A DNA stretch of 64,000 nt from Dioscorea cayenensis subsp. rotundata. Its lineage: Eukaryota; Streptophyta; Magnoliopsida; Dioscoreales; Dioscoreaceae. The stretch is taken from positions 868,001 to 932,000 of the forward strand of contig NC_052491.1 of the NCBI RefSeq assembly GCF_009730915.1, written 5' to 3'. Positions 22,300-36,924 of the stretch are shown here, piece by piece. The notes below the pieces were generated by a model. The model ran no database searches and was not told the DNA's origin. It saw only the letters and a list, made by a program, of their open reading frames with translations. The stretch's first letter is position 1. Every line of letters starts with the position of its first letter. The position numbers and the translations under genes are program-made.

Positions 22300-23809
22300 A
22301 GGAATTGGATCTCACTTAGATTAATCCTGGGCCCAAATGCTCATCGTTCATGTCCACAGGACTGTAAAGCCAGCAAATGTGTTGTTAATGCGATGAAAAC
22401 TATTTCATGTAAATTTTAAAAAAGTAATCACCTCATACAAGAAAGATATTTATCATTACAAGTGAGGAGGCAATTTATCCCAGCTACTGCTACTGACTCT
22501 GTTAGAAATAAAATGAATGTAGTCAGCAGAATAATCCAGGAAACAAGTATTCGACCATGTTCATGAGACCAGAGCCTAATGGTTCAGATGTCATATATAT
22601 TCCATAAATCATTCATATTCCCATTGAATCCGGACATATAGAGAATTAACTTTTTGCTAATTGGAGGTTGTAGCTACTCGTGAATAAGTACAGTGAGAAA
22701 ATTAAAATGAATTGGACGCTGGCAGCTGTTTGTAAATAAAAATAATCTGGAATAGTTGGCCTCCTCACGAAAACCTACTGCAAAGAAGACCTAATGGTAC
22801 AAATTTGCCAAGTATATTAGATATTTAAAAATTTATCAAAATATCTGAACAAATCATGGAAGTTTGTGGAAAAGCAATGAAATTCCATATCCACTTGATG
22901 TTCGGAGGTCTTTTCAAATCTTAAAAAGATTTCTTCTAGTATCAATGGATATTGGTCGCCATATATGTGCTATTTGGGACTGTCGAGAATAGTTGTAACC
23001 GAACATGTATCACTGTCATGCATCATAACCAAATCCAATAAAAATTTTGACATCTAGGTTCTAGGACCATGCAGATTACGCTCCAAAGTTCCAAACAAAA
23101 TATATAAATATAATCAACTCTAGCAAAGATCACCAAATACCCAACAAAAACCCAAATATCCAGCAAATAACTAAGACGCTAAAGTTTCTAAATATGACTA
23201 GTTTATGCAGAACTCATCGTGTATCAATTAAAGTTTAAAATTTATATAATTTGAGTTCAGCTATTCCCTTATATTAGGAAAATTGTAACATTAACCAGAA
23301 ATTATGAAGAGATAACCATAACTGTTTGCTATTTAAACAAACAAACTAAAAAAAAAAAAAAAAAAAAAAGCTGAAGATATATTGGTCAAGCTATAACTAG
23401 TAATTTTTATGACAAGCAAATAGATATTAGAATTTCAACTTGCATTGAGGATGAGGCAACCCTTGTACTGTTTTGTACCTGGAATTCCCACCACTACAAT
23501 ACTGTCCTGCTACGAAGAAAATGATGATGAGGAACAAAAGCTCTGGAAACAGATGACTAGGGAATTGAAAAGAAATGAGACTGAAAGGAAACATCAACCC
23601 AGAATTGTTCAACACTTGAAAATAATATTAGAAGCATCTAAAATCCAGATCCAAATCAGAAATATTTTAGATGAAGACCCAGACCGCGATTCCCATGTCA
23701 ATGACGGCGTTCAAAGGCAACAAACTAAGAAGACAAACAACATGAAATTCATTTACGAACAAACTAAACCAGACAAATGCATTATATATATACACACACG
23801 CATACATAC

Positions 23810-23841
<32 letters not shown>

Positions 23842-24608
23842 TAAAAGTAAACAGGACGACCAGGGAGTTCTACTAAGTCAGTCAAATCGAAATCTGTTGA
23901 GCTGCTGACATTGCCCAAACATCTTGAATTATGCCAGAGGTATGGAGGAGAAATTTTCAGTTTTGAGAGAACTGGGAGAAGTATGGTATCTGCAACAAGA
24001 ATATTGAATGATTTGCATACGATAGAGAAGCATTTCTCTCTGATCACAAAATCAATATGACAAATTTGGATCAATTTAAAATTAATATTATTATTTAGTA
24101 GGGAGGGGCTCTTCATTATTTTAAAAAAAAAAACCTAAATGGTTGATATGTACAGTGAACATCCATGGCTAAGACCTTAAAGTTCACAGATAGCACAACA
24201 GTTTCCAATTGAAAGAACAAAATAAGCAAACTTTCCTATCCTCGGTATAAAAATAAACAAAAAGTAAGTAAATCAGTAACTAACACAAAATCCGGGAATG
24301 ATAATTCTATGAGAAAAAACCAACATTAACCATCCACTGAATTGGGAATCGTAAAATTCCACATTTCCACTAAAATTAACATTAAAAAAAAAAGGATCTT
24401 TCACAACAACTACTACTACTACTACAAAATTAAAAACACAGACAAATTTCAACTCAAAAAAAAAAAAAAAAAAAAAAAAATAGAATCACAGACCATAAAA
24501 AATGCAAGCTTTGATGGAAACACTGCATCATCATCAACAACAACAGCAGCATCATAAATCAATAAAATACTAATAAAACCAGAAGAGAAAAAGAAGAACA
24601 GCAAGCTA
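22300..24608. other. AT-rich sequence without a recognised gene
   Basis: The region holds a poly(A) run at 23348-23369, a (TA)n tract at 23808-23842, a (TAC)n stretch at about 24408, and another poly(A) run at 24457-24481. A 143-codon plus-strand frame (23445-23876) and a 91-codon minus-strand frame (23841-24116) have no recognisable domain. The plus frame is rich in Lys, Glu and Gln and ends in the TA tract. I do not call them genes. Confidence 0.3.
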
Positions 24609-24743
24609 TTAATCATCAAGATGGCTATTGGAAACCACAGGAATGAGAGGGTGATTTCTCCCTGCGAAGAAGGGTGCGCCATTGAAGGAAGAGAGGTCCC
24701 GCTTGTTAAATCTAATAAGAGTTCTTCGTTTATATTCAGCCAT
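24609..24743 (-). CDS. Small ORF, 44 codons, unknown
   Basis: From ATG at 24743 the frame reads MAEYKRRTLIRFNKRDLSSF, then NGAPFFAGRNHPLIPVVSNS and HLDD, then TAA. It is basic at the start and hydrophobic in the middle, and the composition is not the polyleucine/polylysine of the nearby repeats. An overlapping frame from 24682 gives a membrane-like peptide, and both cannot be real. No family is recognised. It may be a short protein, part of a spliced exon, or chance. Confidence 0.2.
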   Translation of the reverse strand: MAEYKRRTLIRFNKRDLSSFNGAPFFAGRNHPLIPVVSNSHLDD

Positions 24744-26840
24744 AGGATCCGAATTTGACCACTAACGGGTCGTTAATATCAACCCGATAATGATAAGAAA
24801 GAAATTGAATTTTAAAATATATATATATATATAATTAATTTTTGAGACATTTCAAAATGACAAACCAATCCACTATTCTAATTCACTTTATTATTTTCTA
24901 AAATAGTAGTTTTTCTCTGTTAAAATGGAATTTTGCTAATTTACCCCTGTAAAATTAGATTTATTTATATGATGCTATAAATTACTGCTGTTTATCACCT
25001 TTTTAAGTGAAAAATAAATGAAAGTTTTGTTATAAAACTTTATTTTTATCTATCTTGAAAAAAAAATATCTTATGTTTTTTATAAAAAATTTATAGTTGA
25101 ATTTTAACTAGGAGATATAAATATAACAAAAAAACTTTTTGTATATACCCTAAATTTTCACCAAATTAATTGTACATCCTTTATTAAAATCAAATATCAT
25201 TTAGATCCCTTAAAATTCAATTGTTTGCATGCATATATGCCCATCTTTGTATGCACTTATTAAAATATAATATATGTATTAAATGACTAAAGTTATGTAT
25301 ATAATCGGTAAATTGATATAGTCATTAAATCAATTAATTTAGTATATTTTACGGCAAGAACCACTATTCATTACAAACTGCTAAAAATTGCTACTTTTTA
25401 AGTTAATATATACCAAAAATTAAACTAATTTTACCGTTATATCTAAAAACATAGTAATAGCTTAGAATTTAAATAAATTATATTTTATTATTATTAATAA
25501 AAATTGTTAATATTTATATAATTTATAATATATTTAATGGGGAAGTGTGTAGAGGTTTAAATGCAACAACTGAACTTTAAAAATACATGCATTTAATAAT
25601 AAGCTGTATCCACACAACATTCAAGGGGTAAATTAGGTAAATAAATATGATTGAGGGCAAAACTAATAATCATCTAGTTTATATGTGTTGCAAGTTTTAG
25701 AATCCATAGCCGCTGAAATAAACTCACAATTAGAATCCATTACTCCAGGCAAAATAAAAAGCCCATTAAGAACCAAAGCACACTATTATCTCCCATAAAA
25801 TTATTAATTCTAAAATGTTAGGAGGAAAAATTACAATCTCATGAGTAAATACATCTCAATTACGTAAATACTTGTTATCTCCTCATCTCAGAGTATTACA
25901 TAAATGACTCATATTATATATAATTTAGTTTTCTAATAATAATAAAAATAGTAAAATATATGCAAACATAGTAAATATTAGCACCTTTACTACAGACTGT
26001 TTAAATTTATGTAAAACTAACTTGTGATTCTATTTTGCATATAATAATATTCATTTTATATATTTTTTTTGGCTTTTGTGAATACGACAAATTATCGACC
26101 ATGACTAATGATGTTTACTTGACATAAATATTTATAAGGAACGATAAAATTATGAGATTTAGTTATAGAATAACACCTCATATTGATAACTACATTTTAT
26201 CTTCTTTTAGTTCATGTTTTTACCTCAAAATTATTTTAAGAAGTTGTGATTTGTAAATGATGTTCAATGATATTATATATATATATATATATATATATAA
26301 TAAAAAAATTTAATATTTGTGGCAAAAGAAATGCTTAAAAAAAATTTATGTTAGTCAAAAAATGTTGACACAGTCAAAATAAAAATATTAATATTTGTGG
26401 TAAAATAATATTTATAAGAGTAAAAAAACATATGGTCTAATTTTGAAATCAAGATGCCTTTTGATTTTTTTTAATATATAATAATTTATTAAAATATCAC
26501 TTTTACCGAAGAATTGGTATTTCAGTATTTTCTCTCAAGTCAAAAGTCGATGATTAAAATCTGTCGCATATCCATGCTATTTGATTAAAAAAAAATACTT
26601 ATTTTAAAAACCAATATTAAAATTTCAAATTTTTTTTAATATATAGAACGAGTGGTCCTTGAAAGAATGTTTTCATTTAATCATCCCCCATGAGCTCATG
26701 TCTTTTGCTTCTTCAAACATTAATTGATTACATATAGCATTATATATATATATGTTAAAAAAGGGAAAAGAAAAGGAAAAGGATGAGGTTTTTGATTGCT
26801 CATGGAGCTTTTATATATTGAGGTCGATGGATGAATAAGA
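24744..26840. other. AT-rich intergenic sequence
   Basis: No gene or transposon was recognised. A (TA)n tract lies at 26272-26300. The words taatatttgtgg and taaaaatatt recur at 26310-26400. Confidence 0.3.
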
Positions 26841-26845
26841 AAAAG

Positions 26846-27083
26846 GTAAAACAGTTAAATAACATACATAGAATGCAATTCTTGCATGTATGCAAGCAAG
26901 CTTGATGCATACATACATACATACATAAATACATGCATACATACTTATATGATCACAATATATAATATAATCTCCAAAAACACAAAAAATAGTAATTGTG
27001 TGTGTATTTATGCATATTATTTTTTCTTGAAGCTTGATTGCATGCATGCATGCATTGAATGTATGTATATTATTTAACTGCTT
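26846..27083. repeat. Long imperfect hairpin
   Basis: The left arm (acagttaaataacatacat, then gcatgtatgcaagcaagctt) pairs with the reverse complement of the right arm (gcagttaaataatatacat, then gcatgcatgcaatcaagctt). The arms are about 60 bp and enclose about 100 bp that includes (CATA)n. Short open frames on both strands come from the tetranucleotide repeat. No target duplication was assigned. Confidence 0.6.
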
Positions 27084-28454
27084 CATACATACTTATATAT
27101 ATATATATATATATATATATTACAAAGAAGGCATGCATGTTAAACTGGAGACAATTGAGTTTGACTTAAGCTTCATTTAAACCTTTACCAAGACAGTGAA
27201 AGTGTTAAAACAAACAAAAAAAAAGTTAAAAGTTAATTATTAAAAATGAGAGTCATCTTTATTTTCACAGAGTAATTAATTTTAAACTTAAATTGTTAAT
27301 AGATTATTATCAATTAACAATATTTTTTAAATAAATTATTTAATACACTAAAAATATCAAATATGTTTTTCAGTTTATCCAATATTAAATATATTTTCAC
27401 ACCAAACATACATAGCTCAAAATATATATTCATAAGAAATCGAGTTCTTTATAATTATTGCTTGTTTGAGTTTAAATCATAATACATATCACAAGGTTGA
27501 ACTCAACATATCATGAGTTGAACTCAACAAGAGCTTGAGAGATTAAATAAAATTATATAATGCCTACATCTTGAACTTTTAATTATTTTTTAGAACTCTT
27601 TTTATTCTCTTATGAAGTTTAAAATAATAATTATTCTTTTCTTTTTAAATAAATGTCCATATAACTAAATAACAAAGTTGCTTTGTTTGGTGCTGTGATT
27701 CTTTTGTCTATAACTAAATGACAATGGTGTAAAGCTATTAGTTTGTGTTAAACAGTATACCTAGTACTCTCCCTCAAATATCAATCTCATGTCTCAATCA
27801 AACTGTTTCTCTGATTCTTTTAAATCTTAAAACCAAAAAAATAAAACAAAATAAAATAAACATTAACCAAAATAATGAAAAAAATAAAATAAAATGAAGC
27901 AACATAATGCATTATTCATGTTATTTTAAAAATTATTTGGCTCAATAATAAATTTTAAAAAAAAAATCACTTAATTATACACCACTAGCAATAAGGCACA
28001 GTAGCCCAACAATTTGATATAAGCTACATAAATCATTTCCTTCCACTCAACTCATAATCAAATCCAAATGAACGTCAAAATATTATTGAATTAAATTGTT
28101 CCAATCCATACTTGGGTTCTTTTACTTATTTTTATATATACTATTTTTTAATTATTTTTTATTAAACTTTAGGATCTTTAACTCTAATTAAGAAAAAAAA
28201 GTCATTAGATTAAAGAACTAAAATAAATGCTATTTATCACGAATAACTTTCATAAAATCCAATACAAATACTAACCCCAGAGTGGGGGTTAACATTCTTA
28301 ACTCTAAAGTTAATAACCCCAGTTTTGAGATTAGAATTCGTGTGATTTTTTGTATAAATTATTCTCTGATGAATAGCATTGCTCAACACCTAATTGTTAA
28401 CTAGCGGAAAAAACTTTATCAAAAACACTTTTGAGTATAAATCTGAAACACCCT

Positions 28455-28501
<47 letters not shown>

Positions 28502-31500
28502 ATTGCATGAGGTTCAAGGAACCTATTAAAGAGTTAAGGGGAAAAAAAGGCATGCAAGATGGCCAGCGTGAGAGATCCAAGTTTGTAATGCAAAAGAGAA
28601 GCACACATAATATATAGATTGACACCTTCCTTAAAGTACTGATTTAGGACATATTTGTTTGTCCCATAACTTGTTTTTTAAGGAATATTTATGTATCCAA
28701 TTATTTTAATAACTAAAAAACACTAGAGTTTATAGTACATGTATTAAATTATTATTTTATATAATTTATTTTTCTGATAAATAAAAACAAGTGCTCTGTA
28801 TTTTAAAAAAATTAAAAACAAACACAAATGTGAAGTTGATACCTCAACACATTTATATCCTTATTTTACATGAATTTTAAGATTTGATCTCAGGTGTTTT
28901 TCCAAAATGAACATTTTAGGTAAAGAATTCAATTCAATAGATTAAGACACCGTTAGCTATAACTATATTGGGATAAAATAACACTTTGTTTTTTATATAA
29001 GTAATTAAATAAAAAAAAATTGGAAACCTAACTATCTAGTGGACTTTGGAATCATGAATGAGAGTTGTCTATGAAATTTAAGGACACTTTTGTTTATTAA
29101 AAGAAAATAGGAAAATGATGAGAGTGAAGAGTCACTTCAATGAAACAAAGACATCCATTTAATGACAAGCATAAGAAGAGAAAAAAAAGAATGATAAGGA
29201 TTATGATGAGAGTGAAGAAGAAAGAAAGAAAGAAGACCAATGAATGATATGCATGTACATCAATGTGACACTTAAAAAGATTCTCAAGTACTCACAATGT
29301 TGTATTTTTTTTTTAATTAAAATAGAATAAATAAAATAATGTGCTCCTTGATCTTTGTAGGCCTTTTATTTGCCTTATTATAGAGTTTGCTTGTGCTAAA
29401 CTACTTTGTTTCAAGTTATAAGAAGTAAAACATATAACAATTATAGCGAAAATTTTAAAACAATTCTAAATAATCAATTGTATATACATATACTATAATT
29501 TAAAAATAAGCGAAATATTTTTAATATGCTATATTGGGACAATTTTTATGTATTTAATTATTAACTACTCAGTTATATATCTTCTCTTTCATAATATATT
29601 TTTTTTTATATTTTGAGTTATTACAACTATGTGTATAATAAATTTAAATTTAAATATATTTTTATATAATTATTATATTTATACATCTAATAAATAGTCT
29701 TAAGGCCAACGACCTCTTGTCTATGCAGATCGATCTTTACGAAAGTTCTTATTTCGTAGAGATCCGTGATTAAAAACCCATGCAGGCGAGCGCGTGACAG
29801 TGTTATTACAGCTGCGCATCTCCATATCACTGGATGTCTCTGACTATAAATTTTAAATAAAGGTGTTTATCACCTAGTGCCAATAAATAAATAACCTAAA
29901 AAATAAATTTTCCAAATAATTTAGCAAAGAGATATTTTATGAAAATAAAAGACTAAAATCACACACACACACATATATATATATATATAACATATATTTT
30001 TAAATGGTTAGAAAAATATCATTTGTCCTTGTCAAAAAAAAAAATCATTTATCCCAAGTCAATGATATATGTATTCAATGGACAAGTACTTAAATAAAAA
30101 AAAATTAAATGTAAAAAAAAAAATCAACAGTAAATGAAAAAGAATAAGAGAAGAGCACTAGAATCATGAAATCATTATCCCTATTTTGAAAAAGCCCCTA
30201 GCTCATCCTAGACTTTATAAATATATTCTATAACTTTGAACCTCCTTGAATGAGGGACTTTGCCACACTTTCCATTGCCGCTTGATTTTTTATTTGTCCC
30301 TTTCTTAAACCAATAGATCTTTAAACTTCCTTTAAAATTACTCTAATTAATTATCTATTTTATCTCCAAATATTATAATTATTTTTGTACTTTAAAAATA
30401 AAGACAAACAAAATCTTAAACATTACCATTAGCACTAGAATTCGTTTTCAATCTTAAACTAGTGTTCTTCCAGAGTTTTTGCAAGCAAACATATTTTTAT
30501 TTTTCTTAATAATCAAATTTATTAATTTCATGAAAATGATCACAAAGATAGGATGTTACAATTCTTGATTTGGCTTCTCATGAAAATGATCATAAAGTAA
30601 GTGAACTCATGAATAAGGTCTTTTCGGAGGATATTTGGACAAAAACCATTATATATATATATATAATATCATAATTTATTATTTGCAAGCGTTTGTAGAA
30701 CAAATGTTATATTCATTCATCCGAAGGTGATTGACACACAAATAAAAGTTAAATGTTTTGAGTTATAACTAATTTTTATAATAATTAATATATTAAATTT
30801 TATTTTATTTATTAGATATTTTGTTAAAAAAAAATTATTGTGGTAAATTATATATAAAAAGATTATAACATAAACGGACATGAGAAATTGTTTGTACCAA
30901 GTTTGCCATTTTTACCTTATAAAAATATTTGACATGTTTATGTCCGAGTAATAAATATAAACACAGTTTTTTCTCTCTTCTCTATTTGATATATATACAT
31001 GGGGATAATTTAACTCACCCTTTTATATACGATCCTAAATCCAATTGGAATCTAAGTCGGAAATTACATAGGAAAAGACAGAATGTTAACTAAGAAGTTT
31101 TGCACAATAAATTATGTTTAGAATGATAATTGTTTGTTACTTCCATTTCTCGATAATAACTAGATTAACTATCATGTAAATCATAACTCTTTTAAGCACA
31201 CTTCATAAAAACCTCAAAACTTTGTGAGTATATATAAATTTTCATGGTTTGTTGAACTTGAACATTATTATTACTAGGTAAATCCCCTTATTCCGCATCA
31301 TGGTTTATATAATTTTGTAGGTTTTAAGGCCATATTGTATTTAGACATATAATAGAGATTCTAATTCTATGATTAAATAACTCCTTATATAGACATACAA
31401 TAGAAACTCTAACCCTATAATTAAATAATTCCTTACAATAGAAACATTCGTTATACCTTGATTTGGAAAGGTTTTATTGATATTTATTACACAAACAAAT

Positions 31501-34500
31501 AAGAGCAATTAAAAATTTTCAATTATTTATGTTATATTTAATATAAACAAAAATTTAAATGTAAAACATATCATGTAAATAATGACATTGTCGATTTAAT
31601 ATGTTATATTCATTTTATTACTATGTAAATTGAGTATTAATAGTGCATTATTAGAATGGACCTAAACATAATCTTATCATCTTTTAGCGTTTATTTTATT
31701 TAGTGTTCTCCCATTAGAGTTTTGGGCACAATCATTAGATTGGTTTATGAGAAAGGCTTTTTTTTTCTCTCACTCAAATACTTGAGCATTTTTATTGTGT
31801 GTATAAATATAATATTATATACTTTCAGAATTTTTGTGTATTATTTACAGGCTTTGATTTCATTAACTTTTTCATAATCCTTGATTTTAATTATTATATT
31901 TTTATAGGTATGTTTTGTTTATGATTACTGAAATGGATGAGATTTTAGAAGAAAGAGTATGCAATGCTCTTGGTTATTTATACCATAGCTTTACATCTCA
32001 ACAATTTGCTTTTTATAGTTAGTTCAATTTTGGAGTTCTATATCTTAGAGTTGAAACATAGAAAGCAAAAAACAAAGATGAGTTGTATTTATGAGTGACA
32101 TCTCATTAGGCAAGTCAATTTTAGATAGATAGTGTTTGATTTGAATTTGGCTTAAATATAGAACATTAGGATATATGAATAGGGTAGCCTTTTATGAATT
32201 ATGTGATATGCTTCAAAGCATTGGTAGTCATGCCCAATAAAAATATGAACGCTGAGAAAAATGGTTGCTTTCTTTATCTCCTTTCTCATCATCATGCTAA
32301 AAATAGAATTGTAAAAATATCTAAATTGTAAGGAGTGAAAATAATAAGCAGCAATTTGGTCTTATCTTACCATCTATGTTGACTTTGTGTAAGGAATTGT
32401 TTAAAAAATATCCCGTGCCTCAAAACTTCTTTCAAACACTATGAAAGCAAGTTAGAGATGTACTTTAATAGCATGTGTACATTATTATTATTATTTTAAA
32501 TAATGTTGTTTTATTTTAAGAAAGATATTATGTCAATCTCAAAGGCAAATGAATGAATAGATTTCAACGAAAGAGTCCACCAAGCACTATACAAATTGGT
32601 GACGGAGAAGATGCCCACTTATGTTAGATTAGTGATACATGTGGATTAGATGTGAAAGACATTTGGAACTTTGATCACTACTTGGCTACCCTTGTCACCA
32701 CTTTAGTTTGTAGTATGTCTTCAATTATCTCACTCTCTCAAATCTCAAACTCAGTTCAAACTATTTGTGCATCTCTTTTTCCTTATTTTATTTTTTTAGA
32801 CTTGGAGCTTATAGATATTCTTTCCATATGGATTTAGTAGGTTTAATATTTTTCCAAATATAATCACAAAAACATTATATAAAAAAAGTTATTTTTCTTC
32901 TTGTAAACAGGGAAGTAAATATAATTTTTTTATGAGGATATATTAGTAATTATTCATATTTACAAGTAATTTTCTCTAATAAAAATTAAAATTAAATGGA
33001 GAAAATATTTTTGTAGGAACATCATGAGAGTCTCTAATTAAATGATATATGCACTTTAAGGTTTATGATGAAATTAAAAAGTAAACTTGTTAGTTAATCA
33101 AGATTAATTAGGAATAAACCCAAAACAATAATCTTAAATTATAAATTTAATCATATATACATCTTAGAAATTAATTAACTAATAAAGTTTATTCCTAATA
33201 AATCAATAATGGTTGTTATCATGCTCTTTAAAGTAGATTTTTCTTCTTATTATTATTTTCTTCCTTATTGATCAGACATTTTAAGTTTAATAAAAGTTCA
33301 ATGGAAAGTTTCAAGATAAAAAAAATAGAGATATACACAATAAATTTAATATAAATTTAGAAAAAAATTGACCTAGAAGCCCTTAGACATTTACAAACTG
33401 ACACGAAGGTCTTCTTACATTTGCTATTTAAAATTATTTTAATCAATCTCTTTTTAATTTTTGTAATATAAAACACCCTATGATAATCGCGCGCGTCTCT
33501 TTTTCTTTTAAATACTCCTCTTGTTCTTCTCATTTTTCTTCTTGATCATGCTCTCCTTTATGTTGTTATCCCAATACAGTTTTCAAATCATTTTCTTTGT
33601 CTTTCTTGTTCATGTTTTTCCTTTTCTTTGTTTATGTTGTATTTATTCTAGAGCTTTACTAACAATTTCTCATCTTTTTATATGCAGGTTTAAAGTGAAA
33701 GCATCAGACAGTCAAAAGATGAGGAATAGAAATTGTGGTGTCAAAGTCTAACAAAACGGTTCATCTAACAAAAGGCGTGAATTAGAATAGCTAGTGACTT
33801 TCAACTCAGCCAATTAATATAAAGAATATAAACAACAAAATAATAAATATGAGCTAATGGGTCTAATAATGATTGATCAAAATTAAGTAGCTGGTGGTTT
33901 TAGCTGAGTCAGGTGTGTGACGAAATGTGAGAGAGACTAAAGGGAGAAATATTAACTAGTGGATTTAATAAAAATGAATTAAACTTAACAATTAATGACC
34001 CTCACCAACTAGGTAATTAAGGAATATGAACATGTAAAGAATATGAGGAATAAGATTTAAAAGTAGCAAGAAAGTCTCGGTTCAAAATATATAAAAATTA
34101 GAAGTTTAAGCAGAATTATATTGAATGGCACCTATGAGTTAGGATATTAGACTACCTCGTACATACATAGCGATTAGTAGAAACGTGGCTCCTGTCTGAG
34201 GAGTCCGAGGTCAGACTTTCTCTACGTGGATGATTGAAACATAATAGAGTATGGGTGAAAATAATTTGTCGCGTTGTAAAACACAAAAGCACACACACTG
34301 GAGTTTCAATCAACTAATTATGGTTTAAATGTCCATACTTAGTAGCATGACAGAGCAGTATGTAATAAGTATAATGAACAACCTAATGGAGAAATATGAA
34401 CGCATGATGCAGATCTACTACGGAAAGGTTTGCGGCTCCTAATCTTACATCCGAAATATACGAGTGGAAGAAAACAAGATATATATAAAATGATTCATTT

Positions 34501-35924
34501 ATTATTCTTATGTACTCAAAATTTCAAATATATTCCACATGGGTATGCGGAATGTGCTATGTATACTAGTCATAAAATATATGCTCAATTATACTCAAAT
34601 GAAGCAAGCTTACTAACATCTAGAAACTCTTTTATATATTCAAATTGTGTGTGTTAAAAATTAACCCCAACAAGATTCCTAGGTACTACAGAGCAAACGG
34701 TGCGATTTTACTAATAAATTTTAGCAATAATTATCAAAGAATCACTCCCTCTACCTCAGAAATTCAAATAGATTCAATAAATTAATTCCCCATACTGATG
34801 CGGAAGGAAACAACTAGTTCTTTAATCACATTCAATATCTCTCCCGATTTATTATGAAACCATTTAGGATTTGTCCTTTTAATGACATAAATGAGAGTAA
34901 ATGTATTCATTCAATGTTTTTATTTCTTGGTTCTTTTGGGTGGAGAAAATTGTTTTTTTTCCTTTTCATATATGGATGATAACAAAGAAATCGAAAGAAA
35001 AAAAAAAAATCACAGGTCAAGATCACTATCTAGAGGCATTTAATGAGGGAATGATAGATTTAACTAAATTGAATGGTTGATGTCTCATATTATTTCTAAG
35101 TAGTAGTGGGACATTCTCTTTCAAAACAATATAAGACAAATGATATAACTTCTTAGTCATAACTTCACAAAATTAATGCACATTTTTATTTCCCTTATTC
35201 TTTCATATATTTATACAAAATATTCTTACGGTTAAGATCTTCTTAAAACACATTATGGTTAAATTCACCATGTATTCATTAAGAAATATATAGACAGTAA
35301 TTGGGATATACAAGAATAAAATTATTTTAATCTTTTTTATATTTAACCTTATATCAATTTAATCCATATAAGAGGTGATATTAATTTAAAAAAAATAACA
35401 TTTCTTAGAAAATGTTTGGCTTGGCGAAATTATGCGTATATAGAATATTTATATATTTATATTTATGTGATAGCAATATTTTACTTGTATATCCCATAAA
35501 ACCATTTTACATTGTATGTCTAAAGTTTTAAAAAGCTCTAACAATGTTTAAAAAAAATGGACAAAGAAGGATAAAGAAAATTATCGATTTTTATACATGC
35601 TCCCAAATTTTTAGATCAGCCCAGCTTTTGTAGAAATAATCACTGGACGTTTATAATTATATGATTAATTATGGTTGGCAGCTTTTATATCTTTCTCAAG
35701 AGGAATATTAAATGCAAACAACAAATATCTCTTATAAGATTTTATTAGATTTTTTTTAAAAAAAATGTATATATATAATTAAAAAAAGCCAAAACATAAA
35801 TTAGCCATCGATTAATAAAAAACCAAAAGATCTAAAGGGCCATTTGATTTACGCATAATTATAACACAATTTCTGATTATTGACTAACTATTACAAATAT
35901 ACATATGTAACAATACGTAACTGA
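27084..35924. other. Long AT-rich intergenic region without recognised genes
   Basis: I see no conserved protein domain on either strand. Features inside are (TA)n tracts at 27096-27121, 28457-28494 and 29966-29990; a direct repeat at 31335-31435 (agacatataatagagattct / agacatacaatagaaactct); a GC-richer patch at 29700-29850; and a small palindrome, taaccccagagtgggggtta, at 28273. The open frames at 32652, 33521 and 34430 have no features beyond hydrophobic codons. Retroelement remnants too old to name are likely. Confidence 0.35.
28457..28494. repeat. (TA)n microsatellite
   Basis: About 19 uninterrupted AT units. Confidence 0.9.
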
Positions 35925-36924
35925 NNNNNNNNNNNNNNNNNNNNNNNNNNNNNNNNNNNNNNNNNNNNNNNNNNNNNNNNNNNNNNNNNNNNNNNNNNNN
36001 NNNNNNNNNNNNNNNNNNNNNNNNNNNNNNNNNNNNNNNNNNNNNNNNNNNNNNNNNNNNNNNNNNNNNNNNNNNNNNNNNNNNNNNNNNNNNNNNNNNN
36101 NNNNNNNNNNNNNNNNNNNNNNNNNNNNNNNNNNNNNNNNNNNNNNNNNNNNNNNNNNNNNNNNNNNNNNNNNNNNNNNNNNNNNNNNNNNNNNNNNNNN
36201 NNNNNNNNNNNNNNNNNNNNNNNNNNNNNNNNNNNNNNNNNNNNNNNNNNNNNNNNNNNNNNNNNNNNNNNNNNNNNNNNNNNNNNNNNNNNNNNNNNNN
36301 NNNNNNNNNNNNNNNNNNNNNNNNNNNNNNNNNNNNNNNNNNNNNNNNNNNNNNNNNNNNNNNNNNNNNNNNNNNNNNNNNNNNNNNNNNNNNNNNNNNN
36401 NNNNNNNNNNNNNNNNNNNNNNNNNNNNNNNNNNNNNNNNNNNNNNNNNNNNNNNNNNNNNNNNNNNNNNNNNNNNNNNNNNNNNNNNNNNNNNNNNNNN
36501 NNNNNNNNNNNNNNNNNNNNNNNNNNNNNNNNNNNNNNNNNNNNNNNNNNNNNNNNNNNNNNNNNNNNNNNNNNNNNNNNNNNNNNNNNNNNNNNNNNNN
36601 NNNNNNNNNNNNNNNNNNNNNNNNNNNNNNNNNNNNNNNNNNNNNNNNNNNNNNNNNNNNNNNNNNNNNNNNNNNNNNNNNNNNNNNNNNNNNNNNNNNN
36701 NNNNNNNNNNNNNNNNNNNNNNNNNNNNNNNNNNNNNNNNNNNNNNNNNNNNNNNNNNNNNNNNNNNNNNNNNNNNNNNNNNNNNNNNNNNNNNNNNNNN
36801 NNNNNNNNNNNNNNNNNNNNNNNNNNNNNNNNNNNNNNNNNNNNNNNNNNNNNNNNNNNNNNNNNNNNNNNNNNNNNNNNNNNNNNNNNNNNNNNNNNNN
36901 NNNNNNNNNNNNNNNNNNNNNNNN
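35925..36924. other. Assembly gap of exactly 1,000 N
   Basis: A run of exactly 1,000 undetermined bases, typical of a scaffold-join placeholder, so the true distance is unknown. The 372-codon minus-strand frame across it is an artefact. Confidence 0.98.

Noticed and set aside
23445..23876. 143-codon plus-strand frame rich in Lys, Glu and Gln
   Set aside because: It runs into a TA/CATA tract, has no recognisable domain, and overlaps an equally unconvincing minus-strand frame.
26811..27086. Cys/Tyr/Ile-rich frames on both strands
   Set aside because: They are caused by the catacata repeats of the hairpin region.
34165..34235. Hammerhead-like words (ctgtctgaggagtccgag)
   Set aside because: The conserved CUGAUGA core is not present and the required three-stem arrangement could not be drawn.
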